DNA of 64,000 nt from Campylobacter coli LMG 9860 (GCF_000254135.1 NZ_AINS01000009.1:21203-85202); one strand, 5' to 3'. Counted from the stretch's first letter, positions 31,460 to 41,479 are shown. The notes: generated from the letters alone by a model not told the origin. Numbers and translations are program-made.

Positions 31460-32436
31460 TTATTTGATTAATTCTAAAATTTCTCTTTTGCATTCATCTT
31501 TGTTAAGATCGAGTTGCCCAGAATAGTAAAAATATTTAGTCAAAACTAAAATCCCTATATAAAATTCTTTTTTCTTATCTAAGAATTTCTTAACATACTG
31601 ATGAGCATTATTAATGATTTCTAGCGCATCTTTTGGATGACTGATAAAATGTTCGATTACTGTAGTTAAGTTATCATTATCAATTAAAGCAAAATGGTAA
31701 TTTGGTTTTAAAGTTCCTTCCATAAACCAAGTTTCGCAAGTTATTTTTGGAGCTAAAACTAAAGAATTAGAATTCATAGCCCATTTTAAGTTGCTTGCTA
31801 CATCGTTACCCTCTAAAGAAATTATAAATTTATATTTCATTTGTTCTTTTTTGTTTAAAAAGTTTTTTTCCATTGGCTAGGTTGTTTTGAAGTATCTCCT
31901 ATATCGCAAAAAGTTCTACCAAAATAAGAATCAAAAAATTCTTTTCTATGTTTTTGATATACAGCACCTCTAAAAATTGCTATATCTTTTTTATTTTCAT
32001 ATTTTATATTGTCTTTTAAAAAACAAAAATGCCTATTTTTATCAAGTTTTAATAAAATGTTGTTTGTATTATTTTCTAAAGGTCTTGATTTACAAATGGC
32101 CGGCTCTTTAAAAGTATATTTTACATCACCAAATTCTTTTTTCCATAAAAAATCATCATTAAAGTATTTACTAATTTCATAAGCATCAAAAGCATAAGAA
32201 GTATTTTTAAAAGGAAATTTTCCTATTTTTTCTCTTTCTGTTAATGTAAAAAAATCATTTATTTGATTGTAATACTTAACCCGAGTTCGTATTTCTTCTA
32301 GCTCTTTAGCATTATATTTTAAAATTTCATTGAAAATTTTATGCAATTTTGTTTGAAAAAAATATCTTGGTGTAAAAGATATTCCGATGCCTTTTAAATT
32401 CATAAATAATCTCGATTGTAGCATTGTGAAGTCCAT
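31460..32436 (-). pseudogene. GT90-type glycosyltransferase, interrupted by a frameshift at an A7 tract
   Basis: Two adjacent reading frames encode one protein of about 325 residues. The first (from 32436) ends DTSKQPSQWKKTF; the second (from 31873) begins in the overlapping bases and continues NFLNKKEQMKYKFIISLEGNDVASNLKW. Adding one A to the A7 run at about 31862-31868 joins them as QWKKNFLNKK. The C-terminal half, including SLEGND, LKWAMNSNS and ETWF, matches the CAP10/GT90 family that adds sugars to lipopolysaccharide or capsule. It lies alone between tRNA genes, a typical accessory position, and looks very AT-rich. It is off as sequenced, by mutation, by reversible poly-A slippage or through sequencing error. 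The acceptor is unknown. Confidence 0.8.
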
Positions 32437-32527
32437 ATAAAAAATTATAATATTTTACAAAAATATTATTAAGTAGTAAATTAATTTTTAATAAAACAAT
32501 AATATTTTAATGTTAAAAAGTTAATAG

Positions 32528-32615
32528 TGGCAGACAGGAAGGGATTCGAACCCTCGAAAGCTTGCACTTTACACGCGTTCCAGGCGTGCTCCTTCAACCG
32601 CTCGGACACCTGTCT
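32528..32615 (-). tRNA. tRNA-Ser (GGA)
   Basis: An 88-base class II tRNA on the minus strand: acceptor AGACAGG/CCTGTCT, discriminator G, anticodon stem CACGC/GCGTG around CTGGAAC (anticodon GGA), a long variable arm and encoded CCA. Confidence 0.96.
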
Positions 32616-32672
32616 AATTAAAAATTAAATTATATCTAAAAAAGCTTTAAATAAAATTTTAGTAAAAAAGAG

Positions 32673-32678
32673 TATAAT
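32673..32678 (+). promoter_or_regulatory. -10 element of the tRNA-Met gene
   Basis: TATAAT, 41 bases before the tRNA 5' end; no clear -35. Confidence 0.55.
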
Positions 32679-32719
32679 TACATTTTCATTTTGTAAAATG
32701 ATCTTTAAAGATTTATTAT

Positions 32720-32796
32720 GTCAGGGTAGCTCAGCTGGTTAGAGCGCTGGTCTCATAAGCCGGAGGTCGGGAGTTCAAGTCTCCCCCTTGACACCA
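32720..32796 (+). tRNA. tRNA with CAT anticodon (probably elongator Met)
   Basis: A complete cloverleaf: acceptor GTCAGGG/CCTTGAC (one G-T pair), D-arm GCTCAGCTGGTTAGAGC, anticodon loop CTCATAA, T-arm GTTCAAGTC and encoded CCA. The paired first acceptor base rules out initiator tRNA. A lysidine-modified tRNA-Ile2, which also has CAT, cannot be excluded by eye. Confidence 0.9.
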
Positions 32797-33248
32797 TTTT
32801 TAAAACTTCTTTTAAAAAATCACCCTTAAATTATTTTAATTACAAATTTTATCTTAATAGTTTTAAATTATAAATTTGTTTTTATCTTAGAATTTAAGTT
32901 CTATTTTAAATTTTTGGCATTTAAATTTGTACCATCTTTTATATGGCTTGAAATAAAATTTGTTTGAAGAGATGGTTTTGAGATAAGGTATATTTTATAA
33001 AAGATAGAAATTTGATTATTGTATTTTAAAGATTAATGTTTAAAAATTTATCTCGAAATAATCAAAAAAATAATCAAATTTAAAGACACAAGGGGAATTT
33101 GTTATTATAAAATTAACTTAAAATAGACTTTTGATAAGAGTATAGTATCATAAAATTATAATTTGATTGATATTTAAATTTATCAAAGCGCACATCGTTT
33201 TATTTATAAATTTAAATATCTTAAAATTTCAATAAAAGATTTATTCAA
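32797..33248. other. Gene-poor AT-rich stretch of 452 bases
   Basis: No ORF with a credible start and ribosome site on either strand. The only structure seen is the long AT inverted repeat at 33169-33220. It could hold decayed DNA; nothing recognisable remains. Confidence 0.6.
33169..33220. repeat. 15-bp perfect inverted repeat, all A/T but one pair
   Basis: GATATTTAAATTTAT and ATAAATTTAAATATC are exact reverse complements across a 22-base spacer. It lies 29 bases beyond the stop of the 34-residue membrane protein gene and may end the minus-strand rlmN transcript, though it lacks a GC clamp and a T-run. Confidence 0.6.
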
Positions 33249-33353
33249 TTAGCGATTGCTTTTATCTTTAGAAATCACCCAAATCATACCCACAAAACCT
33301 ATCAACACAACGACAAATATAAAAATGATTTGAAAAATATCCAAAGCTGTCAT
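33249..33353 (-). CDS. 34-residue single-span membrane protein
   Basis: A short ORF encoding [20 protein letters not shown], then a short hydrophobic continuation and a basic end KDKSNR. One transmembrane helix (about residues 7-27) with N-out/C-in topology by the positive-inside rule. Its ATG overlaps the rlmN stop (ATGA), so it is translated by coupling. As I recall, a small hydrophobic protein is annotated at this place in C. jejuni. Function unknown; it may bind a larger membrane complex. Confidence 0.75.
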   Translation of the reverse strand: MTALDIFQIIFIFVVVLIGFVGMIWVISKDKSNR

Positions 33354-34420
33354 AATTCTTTTGCCCTTTCTTTGAGTTGTCCACAAGCTGCTGAAATATC
33401 AAGTCCCTTGCTCTCTCTTATGGTGCAAGTTACTCCTTTAGTGCTTAATAAATCTTGAAATTTGATCGCATTTTCAAGCTTAGGACGATGATAAATACTA
33501 CCCTCGTGAGGATTGAAAAGTATCAAATTCACTTTGGCTTTTATACCATTTAAAAGCTTGACCAGTTCTTTTGCGTGTTCAAGTTTATCGTTAATGCCAT
33601 CAATGAGTAAATACTCAAACATTACTCTTTTTCTTTGATCTATAGGAAAAGCACGCACAGCATCCATGATCGCAGCTATATTATAAGCTTTATTTATAGG
33701 CATGAGTTCGGTTCGGAGTTCATCATTAACCGCGTGAAGGGAGATGGCAAGCAAGACGCCTAAATTCATTTCACCCAGCTCTTTGATTTGCTTTGCTAAA
33801 CCACTTGTGCTTATGGTTTGTCTCCGAGGGCTGATAGCAAGTCCATCATTTTGAGAGAGAATTTTAACTGCCTTGGAAACATTTTTAAGATTGTCAAGAG
33901 GTTCTCCCATGCCCATATAGACTATATTGACACGACGCTCATAGGGGATATTGTTTTGTTTTTTGATCCATAAAATTTGTCCGACTATCTCTCCCGCGCT
34001 CAAATTTCTTTTTAAGCCTCCTTTGGCAGTAAGGCAAAAACTACAGCCACTTTTACAGCCTACTTGGGAAGAAACGCAAATAGTATATCTTGTATGTGAA
34101 ATTCTTTTACCCTCTTCGTCAAATTGTTCTTCTTTCATAGGCAAAAGTACACTTTCTATCCTTAAGCCATCGATAAGTTCAAAAAGATATTTGATACTTC
34201 CATCTTTGCTTTGTTCATTTTTAACGCATTTAAGAGGAGAGAAATGGTAAGTTTGCGCAAGTTCTAAACGCAAATCTTTTGGTAGACTTGACATATCGGA
34301 AAAATTATTTGCATATTTTTGATATATCCATTGATAAATTTGTTTCACGCGAAACATAGGCTTGATTTTTTCTTCCAATTCTTCAGGTAAAAAGTCTAAG
34401 ATATTAATGAGTTCTTTCAA
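33350..34420 (-). CDS. rlmN: Dual-specificity 23S rRNA/tRNA adenine C2 methyltransferase RlmN
   Basis: A 356-residue radical SAM enzyme that methylates C2 of A2503 in 23S rRNA and A37 in some tRNAs. The cluster motif CxxxCxxC is visible in [16 protein letters not shown] (about residues 118-133), followed by MGMGEPLDN; the C-terminal Cys that resolves the intermediate is in ISAACGQLK. Its stop overlaps the start of the small membrane protein, and its start lies 19 bases from the nucleosidase-like gene upstream on the same strand. Confidence 0.95.
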   Translation of the reverse strand: MKELINILDFLPEELEEKIKPMFRVKQIYQWIYQKYANNFSDMSSLPKDLRLELAQTYHFSPLKCVKNEQSKDGSIKYLFELIDGLRIESVLLPMKEEQFDEEGKRISHTRYTICVSSQVGCKSGCSFCLTAKGGLKRNLSAGEIVGQILWIKKQNNIPYERRVNIVYMGMGEPLDNLKNVSKAVKILSQNDGLAISPRRQTISTSGLAKQIKELGEMNLGVLLAISLHAVNDELRTELMPINKAYNIAAIMDAVRAFPIDQRKRVMFEYLLIDGINDKLEHAKELVKLLNGIKAKVNLILFNPHEGSIYHRPKLENAIKFQDLLSTKGVTCTIRESKGLDISAACGQLKERAKEL

Positions 34421-34439
34421 GATCGCTTTCCTTTGATTG

Positions 34440-34976
34440 CTAAATATAATGATTAATTTTTAAATATTCTTCTAGTTTTTCTTTTGCCTTTTGATGATTT
34501 TTTATAAAATCTTCATGAGCATTTTCATTGCAAAAATTAGTCGCACATAAAATGCATTCTGCATCTATATCTAAATTTTTAGCCACGCTTAAAATCGAAA
34601 AAGCTTCCATATTTTCAGCAAAAAAACCTAGTTTTGCAAATTCTTTTGCTGCTTTTGAATTTTGACAAATATAATTAGAAGAATTGACTTTGATTGTTTC
34701 ACGAGAAACATTTTGATTGTTGAGTTTGATTTCAATGTTTGCAGGAGTGTAGAATTGATCAGAAATATAAGAAAATTCAATATTACAAGCATGAGAACTT
34801 TTATAAATTCCTAGAATTTCTCCTTTATCGTAAAGTCCACATGTTCCTATAAATATAAGTTTTGAAGGTTTTTCTTTTAAGCAAAGTTGTGTTAAATGAA
34901 AGGTTGATTCTACCAAACCTATACCTATGGTTTTGGCAAAAGAAAAATTTTCATTTCCACCCGCACAAACTATCAT
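34440..34976 (-). CDS. Nucleoside phosphorylase / nucleosidase-like protein
   Basis: A 178-residue protein, shorter than usual PNP/UDP-family enzymes (about 230). Family-like segments are [10 protein letters not shown] (phosphate- or base-binding strand) and [11 protein letters not shown], which matches the conserved ribose-binding Met-Glu. The catalytic Asp near the C-terminus is not obvious ([11 protein letters not shown] instead). A nucleoside-related function is therefore plausible, but catalysis is uncertain. It is upstream of rlmN on the same strand and divergent from ksgA. Confidence 0.6.
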   Translation of the reverse strand: MIVCAGGNENFSFAKTIGIGLVESTFHLTQLCLKEKPSKLIFIGTCGLYDKGEILGIYKSSHACNIEFSYISDQFYTPANIEIKLNNQNVSRETIKVNSSNYICQNSKAAKEFAKLGFFAENMEAFSILSVAKNLDIDAECILCATNFCNENAHEDFIKNHQKAKEKLEEYLKINHYI

Positions 34977-35060
34977 TCACATATCCTAAAAATAATTTAG
35001 CAAGAATTTTAGCTAAAAAGGCTTAAAATTAAGAATTTTTAGCTAAAATAAAAAACTATT

Positions 35061-35855
35061 ATGATGAAAGCAAAAAAACATTACGGACAAAATTTTTTAA
35101 ACGATAAAAGTATTTTATCAAAAATCATCCAAGCCATACCCAAAGATACTGAAAATATAGTAGAGATTGGGCCTGGCTTAGGTGATTTGACGCAAGAGCT
35201 TTTAAAAGTTTCTCATGTAAAGGCTTATGAGATAGATGATGATCTTATACCTATTTTGCGTAAGAAATTTCAAAAAGAACTTGATTGTGGAAAATTAAAT
35301 TTGCTTCATCAAGATGCAAGTAAGCTCGCATGTTTTGATGAAAAGAAGTATTTTTTGGTCGCTAATTTACCTTACTATGTCGCAAGTCATTTGATTTTGC
35401 AAGCCTTAGAGGATAAAAATTGCTCAGGTTTGATAGTAATGGTTCAAAAAGAAATGGCATTGAAATTCTGTGCTCATAGTGGAGAAAGTGATTTTTCAGC
35501 TCTTGGAGTTTTAAGTGCTATGATTTGTGAACGAGAAATACTGTTTGATGTAGAGCCTGAATGTTTTAATCCACCGCCAAAAGTAGTATCAGCAGTGATG
35601 AAAATGATTAAATTCAGAGCTTATCAGGATCTCTGTGAAATTCATGCTTTTAAAGCTTTTTTGAAAGATTGTTTTAAAGCGCCAAGAAAACAATTATTAG
35701 GGAATTTAAAAATTCATAAAGCTAAATTAACAGAGCTTTTTCAAGAGTTAAAACTCAATTTAAATTTACGCCCACATGAACTTTGCGTCGATTCATACCT
35801 TAAAATTTACGAAAAAGTAAAGGAAGAATATGAACGAAAACAACAAAGGAAATAG
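35061..35855 (+). CDS. ksgA: 16S rRNA dimethyladenosine transferase KsgA
   Basis: A 264-residue SAM-dependent enzyme that dimethylates two adjacent adenines in the 3' hairpin of 16S rRNA. Motifs: HYGQNFLNDKSIL at the N-terminus, SAM-binding VEIGPGLGDLTQELL, and the catalytic NLPYYVASHLI. The rnj gene begins within its 3' end (26-base overlap), so the two are co-transcribed. Confidence 0.96.
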   Translation: MMKAKKHYGQNFLNDKSILSKIIQAIPKDTENIVEIGPGLGDLTQELLKVSHVKAYEIDDDLIPILRKKFQKELDCGKLNLLHQDASKLACFDEKKYFLVANLPYYVASHLILQALEDKNCSGLIVMVQKEMALKFCAHSGESDFSALGVLSAMICEREILFDVEPECFNPPPKVVSAVMKMIKFRAYQDLCEIHAFKAFLKDCFKAPRKQLLGNLKIHKAKLTELFQELKLNLNLRPHELCVDSYLKIYEKVKEEYERKQQRK

Positions 35856-37860
35856 TGAAAATACAAACAATCCTAACTCAAATTCAAAAAACAACAAGCG
35901 CTATAAATACAGAAATCGTAGAAAAAAATTAGCCGATTCTATCAGTGAAAATTCTCAAAATTCAACTCATGAATTTTCTAACAACGAAAAGATAAATACC
36001 AAGAAAAATTCTACAAATACTCAACCTTTAGAGGGTGAAAATGTAGAAAAACCAAGTGAGAAAAAGAAAAAAAGAAATCGCAATCTCCCTTCTAAACTTA
36101 CTGGAAATGAAGATTGGCAAATCGCGCTTGCTGAGTGTATAGAGGCAAATCGTGTTTCACATGAAAATCGCTTACATCCTTTAAAATACAATAATTCTAG
36201 CGAGCATAAAATTCGCATCACTCCACTAGGTGGCTTAGGGGAAATCGGTGGAAATATCAGTGTTTTTGAAACCAATAAAGATGCAATTATAGTAGATATA
36301 GGTATGAGTTTTCCTGATGGAACTATGCATGGGGTAGATATTATTATCCCTGATTTTGACTATGTAAGAAAAATTAAAGATAAAATTCGTGGTATAGTGA
36401 TCACTCATGCACACGAAGATCATATCGGTGCAGTGCCTTATTTCTTTAAAGAATTCCAATTTCCTATCTACGCTACACCTTTGGCTTTAGGAATGATTTC
36501 AAACAAATTTGAAGAACATGGCTTAAAAGCAGAACGCAAATGGTTTCGCCCTGTAGAAAAACGCCGTGTTTATGAGATAGGCGAATTTGATATAGAGTGG
36601 ATCCACATCACGCATTCTATCATTGATGCTTCAGCACTTGCGATCAAAACAAAAGCAGGAACGATTATCCACACAGGTGATTTTAAAATTGATCAAACTC
36701 CAATGGATGGCTATCCAACAGACTTAGGACGTTTGGCACATTATGGAGAAGAAGGGGTTTTATGTCTTTTAAGCGATAGTACAAATTCGTACAAAGAAGG
36801 CTATACTAAAAGTGAAAGTTCTGTAGGACCGACTTTTGATCAAATTTTTGCACGCACTAAGGGTAGGGTGATCATGAGTACTTTTAGCTCAAACATCCAC
36901 CGTGTTTATCAAGCTATTACTTATGGTTTAAAATACGGCAGAAAAGTTTGTGTTATCGGTCGTTCTATGGAGAGAAATCTTTATACCACTATGGAATTAG
37001 GTTATATTAAGCTCGATAGAAAAATTTTTATTGATGCAGATGAGGTTAGCAAGTATAAAGACAATGAAGTGCTTATCGTAACCACAGGAAGTCAAGGTGA
37101 AACTATGAGTGCGCTTTATAGAATGGCAACAGATGAGCATAAATTTATAAAAATAAAGCCAAGCGATCAAATCATCATTTCAGCTAAAGCTATCCCAGGC
37201 AATGAAGCGAGTGTTTCAGCGGTGCTTGATTATCTTTTAAAAGCGGGTGCTAAAGTAGCGTATCAGGAATTTAGCGAAATTCATGTAAGCGGGCATGCAA
37301 GTATAGAAGAGCAAAAATTAATGCTTACTCTAGTTAAGCCTAAATTCTTCTTGCCAGTACATGGAGAATACAATCATATCAATAAACACAAAGAAACAGC
37401 TATAAAATGTGGAATTCCTGAAAAAAATATTTATCTCATGAGCGATGGCGATCAAGTAGAGCTTTGTCAAAAATATGTTAAACGCATAAAAACCGTAAAA
37501 ACAGGTAAAGTTTTTGTAGATAATCAAATCAATAAACAAATCGCCGATGATGTAGTTATAGATCGTCAAAAACTTGCAGATAGTGGTATAGTAGTTATTA
37601 TCGCACAAATTGACAAAGCTACAAAAACACTGATCAACAAACCAAGAGTATTTAGCTATGGGCTAGTAGCTGACAAACACGATCATGCTTTTAGCAAAGA
37701 TATGGCTGAAGTTTTAGGACAATTTTTCATCAATGTTAAAGATGAAGTACTCAATGATCCAAGATTTTTAGAAAATCAAATCCGCCAAGTTTTAAGAAAA
37801 CACATCTTTAGAAAGATTAAAAAATACCCAACCATAGTTCCAACTATTTTTGTAATGTAA
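35830..37860 (+). CDS. rnj: Ribonuclease J
   Basis: A 676-residue metallo-beta-lactamase/beta-CASP ribonuclease for mRNA decay and rRNA processing in this phylum, which lacks RNase E. The first 130 or so residues are an Asn/Lys/Ser-rich, probably disordered extension. The Zn motif HAHEDHIGAV follows, then HTGDFKID, and beta-CASP motifs around HVSGHAS and PVHGEYNH. It overlaps ksgA, which is also involved in rRNA maturation, and ends at a terminator that includes its stop codon. Confidence 0.95.
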   Translation: MNENNKGNSENTNNPNSNSKNNKRYKYRNRRKKLADSISENSQNSTHEFSNNEKINTKKNSTNTQPLEGENVEKPSEKKKKRNRNLPSKLTGNEDWQIALAECIEANRVSHENRLHPLKYNNSSEHKIRITPLGGLGEIGGNISVFETNKDAIIVDIGMSFPDGTMHGVDIIIPDFDYVRKIKDKIRGIVITHAHEDHIGAVPYFFKEFQFPIYATPLALGMISNKFEEHGLKAERKWFRPVEKRRVYEIGEFDIEWIHITHSIIDASALAIKTKAGTIIHTGDFKIDQTPMDGYPTDLGRLAHYGEEGVLCLLSDSTNSYKEGYTKSESSVGPTFDQIFARTKGRVIMSTFSSNIHRVYQAITYGLKYGRKVCVIGRSMERNLYTTMELGYIKLDRKIFIDADEVSKYKDNEVLIVTTGSQGETMSALYRMATDEHKFIKIKPSDQIIISAKAIPGNEASVSAVLDYLLKAGAKVAYQEFSEIHVSGHASIEEQKLMLTLVKPKFFLPVHGEYNHINKHKETAIKCGIPEKNIYLMSDGDQVELCQKYVKRIKTVKTGKVFVDNQINKQIADDVVIDRQKLADSGIVVIIAQIDKATKTLINKPRVFSYGLVADKHDHAFSKDMAEVLGQFFINVKDEVLNDPRFLENQIRQVLRKHIFRKIKKYPTIVPTIFVM

Positions 37861-37883
37861 AAAAGGGCAAAAACGCCCTTTTT
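37860..37883 (+). terminator. Terminator after rnj
   Basis: AAAAAGGGC and GCCCTTTTT form a perfect 9-bp stem with a 6-base loop, starting in the rnj stop codon and ending 12 bases before the next ATG. Confidence 0.8.
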
Positions 37884-37895
37884 AAGGAAGATCAA

Positions 37896-38657
37896 ATGAG
37901 AATTAATAAATTTATATCCCATAACACCCGCTATTCACGCCGTGAAGCCGATGAACTTATCAAACAAGGCTTAGTAAAAATAAACAACAAAATTGCCCTT
38001 TTAAGCGATGAAGTTAAATTTGATGATAAAGTTTTTGTTAAAGGTAAAAGAGTACAAAAAAGAACGCAATTTAGCGTGATAATCTACCATAAACAAAAAG
38101 GTGAAATTGTCAGTAAAAAAGACGATCGTGGAAGAAAAACTATATATGATACCTTGCCAAGACAATTTAGTACTTGGCTTAGCGTAGGTAGGCTGGATTA
38201 TGCAAGTGAAGGCTTACTTTTGCTTACAGATTCTCCTGTGATTGCCGATGCTTTAATGCATAGCGATTTAGAAAGAGAATACTACCTTAAAGTTAAAGGC
38301 ACGGTGAGCAAACAAGTCATCGAAGCCATGCAAAATGGACTTGAGATTAAAAATGAAAAAAAAGGCGCACATGCAAAAACTAAAATTACCTCTATGAGTT
38401 TTGCTCCTTTTATAGACTTTGAAATTTTTGGATCAAGTGGAGGCTATACTAAGCTTAGAGTGGTTATAAATGAAGGTAAAAATAGAGAGCTTAGACGCTT
38501 TTTTGGATATTTTGATCTTGAAGTCATGGATCTTAAGCGTGTTGCTTTTGGGGCTTTAGATCTTGGTATGTTGAAGGCGGGAAAATATCGTTATTTAGAA
38601 AATGGCGAATATGAAAAATTAAGAGATTTTTTAAAATTTAATGAAATAAGATATTGA
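37896..38657 (+). CDS. rluB: RsuA-family 16S/23S rRNA pseudouridine synthase (RluB-like)
   Basis: A 253-residue protein with an N-terminal S4 RNA-binding domain (MRINKFISHNTRYSRREADELI) and the RsuA/RluB/E/F catalytic domain, whose Asp is in VGRLDYASEGLLLLTD. The C-terminus carries NEGKNRELRRFFGY, a family motif. Assignment to the 23S-specific RluB rather than another subfamily member is tentative. It lies between the rnj terminator and the ribosomal operon; AAGGAAG precedes the ATG. Confidence 0.85.
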   Translation: MRINKFISHNTRYSRREADELIKQGLVKINNKIALLSDEVKFDDKVFVKGKRVQKRTQFSVIIYHKQKGEIVSKKDDRGRKTIYDTLPRQFSTWLSVGRLDYASEGLLLLTDSPVIADALMHSDLEREYYLKVKGTVSKQVIEAMQNGLEIKNEKKGAHAKTKITSMSFAPFIDFEIFGSSGGYTKLRVVINEGKNRELRRFFGYFDLEVMDLKRVAFGALDLGMLKAGKYRYLENGEYEKLRDFLKFNEIRY

Positions 38658-38762
38658 CCATTATATACAAAAATTTAAAAAATAATGATAATTTTTAAAT
38701 TCTAAAAATTCTATTTTTATCCTTTTTAAAAGGAAAATAATAGAAAAATTTCATCAAATTCC

Positions 38763-38791
38763 TTGACTTTGAAAACAAGATTTTATATACT
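38763..38791 (+). promoter_or_regulatory. Main promoter of the S10-spc ribosomal operon
   Basis: TTGACT, 17 bases, TATACT: an almost consensus sigma-70 promoter, unusual in a genus that rarely has a -35. Transcription would start about 60 bases before rpsJ. Confidence 0.85.
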
Positions 38792-38814
38792 CTCATTTCA
38801 ATTTTTATAAATTG

Positions 38815-38831
38815 GTTAGTTTTTAACTAAC
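38815..38831 (+). promoter_or_regulatory. Hairpin in the rpsJ leader
   Basis: GTTAGTT-TTT-AACTAAC, a 7-bp perfect stem with a 3-base loop, sits between promoter and rpsJ ribosome site. It might be the leader element bound by an autogenous ribosomal-protein repressor; that is inference. Confidence 0.4.
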
Positions 38832-38854
38832 GAGTTCTTTTTAAAGGAAATATT

Positions 38855-39166
38855 ATGGAAAGAATTAGGCTTAAGCTAAAAGCTTATGACCATCGAGTAC
38901 TAGACAGAACAGTTGCAGCAATCGTAGAAGCTGTTAAAAGAACAGGTGCGGATATCAGAGGTCCGATACCAATGCCTACTAAAATCAAACGCTATACAGT
39001 TTTAAAATCTCCACACATTAACAAAGATTCTCGTGAGCAGTTTGAAATAAGAATTCACGCACGTATGCTAGATATAGTAGCAGCGACTCCAGATACAGTT
39101 GATTCTTTAACTAAGCTTGATTTAGCGCCAGAAGTAAGCGTTGAAGTAAGAGCTATGGGTAAGTAA
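38855..39166 (+). CDS. rpsJ: 30S ribosomal protein S10
   Basis: A 103-residue S10 ([17 protein letters not shown]), full length, with the tRNA-contacting loop [19 protein letters not shown]. First gene of the operon, directly behind the promoter and leader hairpin. S10 also acts in NusB-dependent antitermination in bacteria generally. Confidence 0.98.
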   Translation: MERIRLKLKAYDHRVLDRTVAAIVEAVKRTGADIRGPIPMPTKIKRYTVLKSPHINKDSREQFEIRIHARMLDIVAATPDTVDSLTKLDLAPEVSVEVRAMGK

Positions 39167-39175
39167 GGATAAGAT

Positions 39176-39751
39176 ATGGAATATATTGTAGAAAAAATCG
39201 GAATGAGCAGAACAATTACTAATCCAAGTATCGCTGTAACTTTACTAAGAGTTGTAAATGCAAAAGTATGTGAAGTTGAAGGCGGAAAGGCTTTAGTAGC
39301 ATATCCAAAAGGTAAAGCAAGTAATAAATGTGTCGCAGGACAACAAAAAAAGTATAATCTTTCTGCAGAATACAATAGATTTGCGACTTTAGAAGTAGCA
39401 AATACTGAAGCAGGAGATTTAGATGAAACTCCATTAAATGAAGCAAAAATTTTAAAAGTAAGCTTTAACACTAAAGGTAGAGGTTATAGCGGTGTTATGA
39501 AAAGACATAACTTCGCAGGGGGTCCAGCAAGTCACGGTTCTAGATTTCACAGACGCCACGGATCTATTGGCAATAGAGAATGGCCAGGTCGTGTTCAACC
39601 AGGTATGAAAATGGCAGGACACTATGGAAATACTAAAGTGACCGTTAAAAACGAAGTTGTATCTTATGATGCTGAAAACAAAATTTTAGTAGTTAAAGGT
39701 GCAGTACCAGGTTATAATGGTGCTATGGGTAAAATAAGGATTGCAAAATGA
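39176..39751 (+). CDS. rplC: 50S ribosomal protein L3
   Basis: A 191-residue L3, one of the first proteins to bind 23S rRNA. The conserved loop near the peptidyl transferase centre is visible as [20 protein letters not shown], including the glutamine-free variant of the usual motif. It starts 9 bases after rpsJ and overlaps rplD by 4. Confidence 0.98.
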   Translation: MEYIVEKIGMSRTITNPSIAVTLLRVVNAKVCEVEGGKALVAYPKGKASNKCVAGQQKKYNLSAEYNRFATLEVANTEAGDLDETPLNEAKILKVSFNTKGRGYSGVMKRHNFAGGPASHGSRFHRRHGSIGNREWPGRVQPGMKMAGHYGNTKVTVKNEVVSYDAENKILVVKGAVPGYNGAMGKIRIAK

Positions 39752-40362
39752 GTAAAGTAGTTGTTTTAAATGATAAATTAGAAAAAGCAGGTGAACTTGA
39801 TTTACCTTCAAAATATGCGGAAGTAAATTCACACAATCTTTACTTGTATGTAAAATCTTACCTTGCAAGTTTAAGAGCAAATACAGCTCATACTAAAGGT
39901 AGAAGTGATGTAAGTGGTGGTGGTAAAAAACCTTGGAGACAAAAAGGTCGTGGCGGTGCTAGAGCGGGTTCAACAAGAACTAACGTTTGGGTAGGCGGTG
40001 CGGTTGCTTTTGGTCCAACAAATGAAAGAAACTACTTCCAAAAAGTAAATAAAAAACAAAAAAGATTGGCGCTTGAAAGAGCTTTAGCAGATAAAGCAGC
40101 TAAAGGTGTGTTATTTACTGCTGATTCTTTGGCTATTGAAAGTGGTAAAACAAAAGATGCAAACGCTGTGATTAAAAAACTTGGCGTCAAAGATGCTTTA
40201 ATCGTTAAAGATTTACTAGATGAAAAAACACTTTTAGCTTACAGAAATTTAGCAAATTGCTATGTAGTTGATGTAACTGAAGTAAATGCTTATTTAGTAT
40301 CTGTATTTAATGCTGTTATTATGGAAAAATCAGCGTTAGAATCTATTACAAAAGAGGGATAA
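39748..40362 (+). CDS. rplD: 50S ribosomal protein L4
   Basis: A 204-residue L4 with the extended exit-tunnel loop around [19 protein letters not shown] (about residues 59-77), the region where macrolide-resistance changes occur in Campylobacter; no change is obvious here. In E. coli L4 represses this operon. Overlaps rplC. Confidence 0.98.
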   Translation: MSKVVVLNDKLEKAGELDLPSKYAEVNSHNLYLYVKSYLASLRANTAHTKGRSDVSGGGKKPWRQKGRGGARAGSTRTNVWVGGAVAFGPTNERNYFQKVNKKQKRLALERALADKAAKGVLFTADSLAIESGKTKDANAVIKKLGVKDALIVKDLLDEKTLLAYRNLANCYVVDVTEVNAYLVSVFNAVIMEKSALESITKEG

Positions 40363-40364
40363 TT

Positions 40365-40646
40365 ATGGCAGATATTACTGATATAAAGACTATACTTTAC
40401 ACAGAAAAAAGTTTGAATTTGCAAGAGCAAGGTGTCGTAGTTATTCAAACTTCGCCAAAAATGACTAAAACAGGCTTAAAAGCGGTTTTAAAAGAGTATT
40501 TTGGTGTAACTCCAAAAAGCATCAATTCTTTAAGAATGGATGGAAAAGTTAAGCGTTTTAGAGGTCGTTTAGGTCAAAGAAACGATTATAAAAAATTCTA
40601 TGTTAAGCTACCTGAAGGTGTTAGCTTAGAAAATGCGGAGGCTTAA
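40365..40646 (+). CDS. rplW: 50S ribosomal protein L23
   Basis: A 93-residue L23 at the tunnel exit, where trigger factor and SRP dock. Family segments: [13 protein letters not shown] and [21 protein letters not shown]. The gene is two bases after rplD, and rplB begins just beyond it. Confidence 0.97.
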   Translation: MADITDIKTILYTEKSLNLQEQGVVVIQTSPKMTKTGLKAVLKEYFGVTPKSINSLRMDGKVKRFRGRLGQRNDYKKFYVKLPEGVSLENAEA

Positions 40647-40647
40647 A

Positions 40648-41478
40648 ATGGCAATTAAAACTTATAAACCATATACTCCAAGTAGAAGATATATTACAGG
40701 TTTAAGTTCTGAAGATATTACAGCTAAACCAAGTGTACGCTCACTACTTGTTAAACTTCCAGCACACGCAGGTCGTAACAGCTATGGAAGAATTACAAGT
40801 CGTCATAAAGAAGCGGGTGCTAAAAAACTTTACAGAATTATTGATTTTAAACGTCGTAAATTCGGTATAGAAGGTAAAGTAGAAGCGATCGAGTATGATC
40901 CATACAGAAATTGTAGAATTGCTTTGATTGCTTATAAAGATGGGGAAAAAAGATATATTCTTCAACCACGTGGATTAAGCGTTGGTGATATCGTTGCAGC
41001 TGCTGAAAGCGGACTTGATATTAAACCAGGTAATGCAATGAAACTTAAAAACATTCCTGTGGGTACTATTGTTCATAATGTTGAGTTAAAGCCAGGCAAA
41101 GGTGGTCAAATGATCCGCTCAGCAGGAGCTTATGCTCAATTAATGGGTAAAGAAGAAAAATATGTTATCTTAAGACTTGCAAGCGGTGAAATGAGACAAG
41201 TTCTAGCTGAATGTATGGCAAGTATAGGCGAAGTAGGTAACGAAGAATGGGCAAATGTGACTATCGGTAAAGCAGGTAGAAATCGCCACAGAGGTATTCG
41301 TCCACAAACTCGTGGTTCTGCAATGAACCCAGTAGATCACCCGCACGGTGGGGGTGAAGGTAAGAAAAATTCAGGTCGTCATCCAGTAACTCCATGGGGT
41401 AAACCAACCAAAGGTGCGAAAACTCGTCGTAAAAAAGCTAGCGATAAGCTAATAATTTCAAGAAGAAAAGGAAAGTAA
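40648..41478 (+). CDS. rplB: 50S ribosomal protein L2
   Basis: A 276-residue L2 required for subunit association and the peptidyl transferase centre. The ATG at 40648 ([14 protein letters not shown]) is chosen over an in-frame upstream ATG inside rplW because it matches the family N-terminus and follows GGAGGC. The C-terminal signature [13 protein letters not shown] with the key His is intact. Confidence 0.98.
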   Translation: MAIKTYKPYTPSRRYITGLSSEDITAKPSVRSLLVKLPAHAGRNSYGRITSRHKEAGAKKLYRIIDFKRRKFGIEGKVEAIEYDPYRNCRIALIAYKDGEKRYILQPRGLSVGDIVAAAESGLDIKPGNAMKLKNIPVGTIVHNVELKPGKGGQMIRSAGAYAQLMGKEEKYVILRLASGEMRQVLAECMASIGEVGNEEWANVTIGKAGRNRHRGIRPQTRGSAMNPVDHPHGGGEGKKNSGRHPVTPWGKPTKGAKTRRKKASDKLIISRRKGK

Positions 41479-41479
41479 G

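Noticed and set aside
38672..38701. AATTTAAAAA/TTTTTAAATT inverted repeat after the pseudouridine synthase gene, with AATGATAAT in the loop region resembling a Fur site
   Set aside because: All-AT stems are expected by chance here and only a partial Fur-like core is present before a ribosomal operon, which is not an iron-regulated target.
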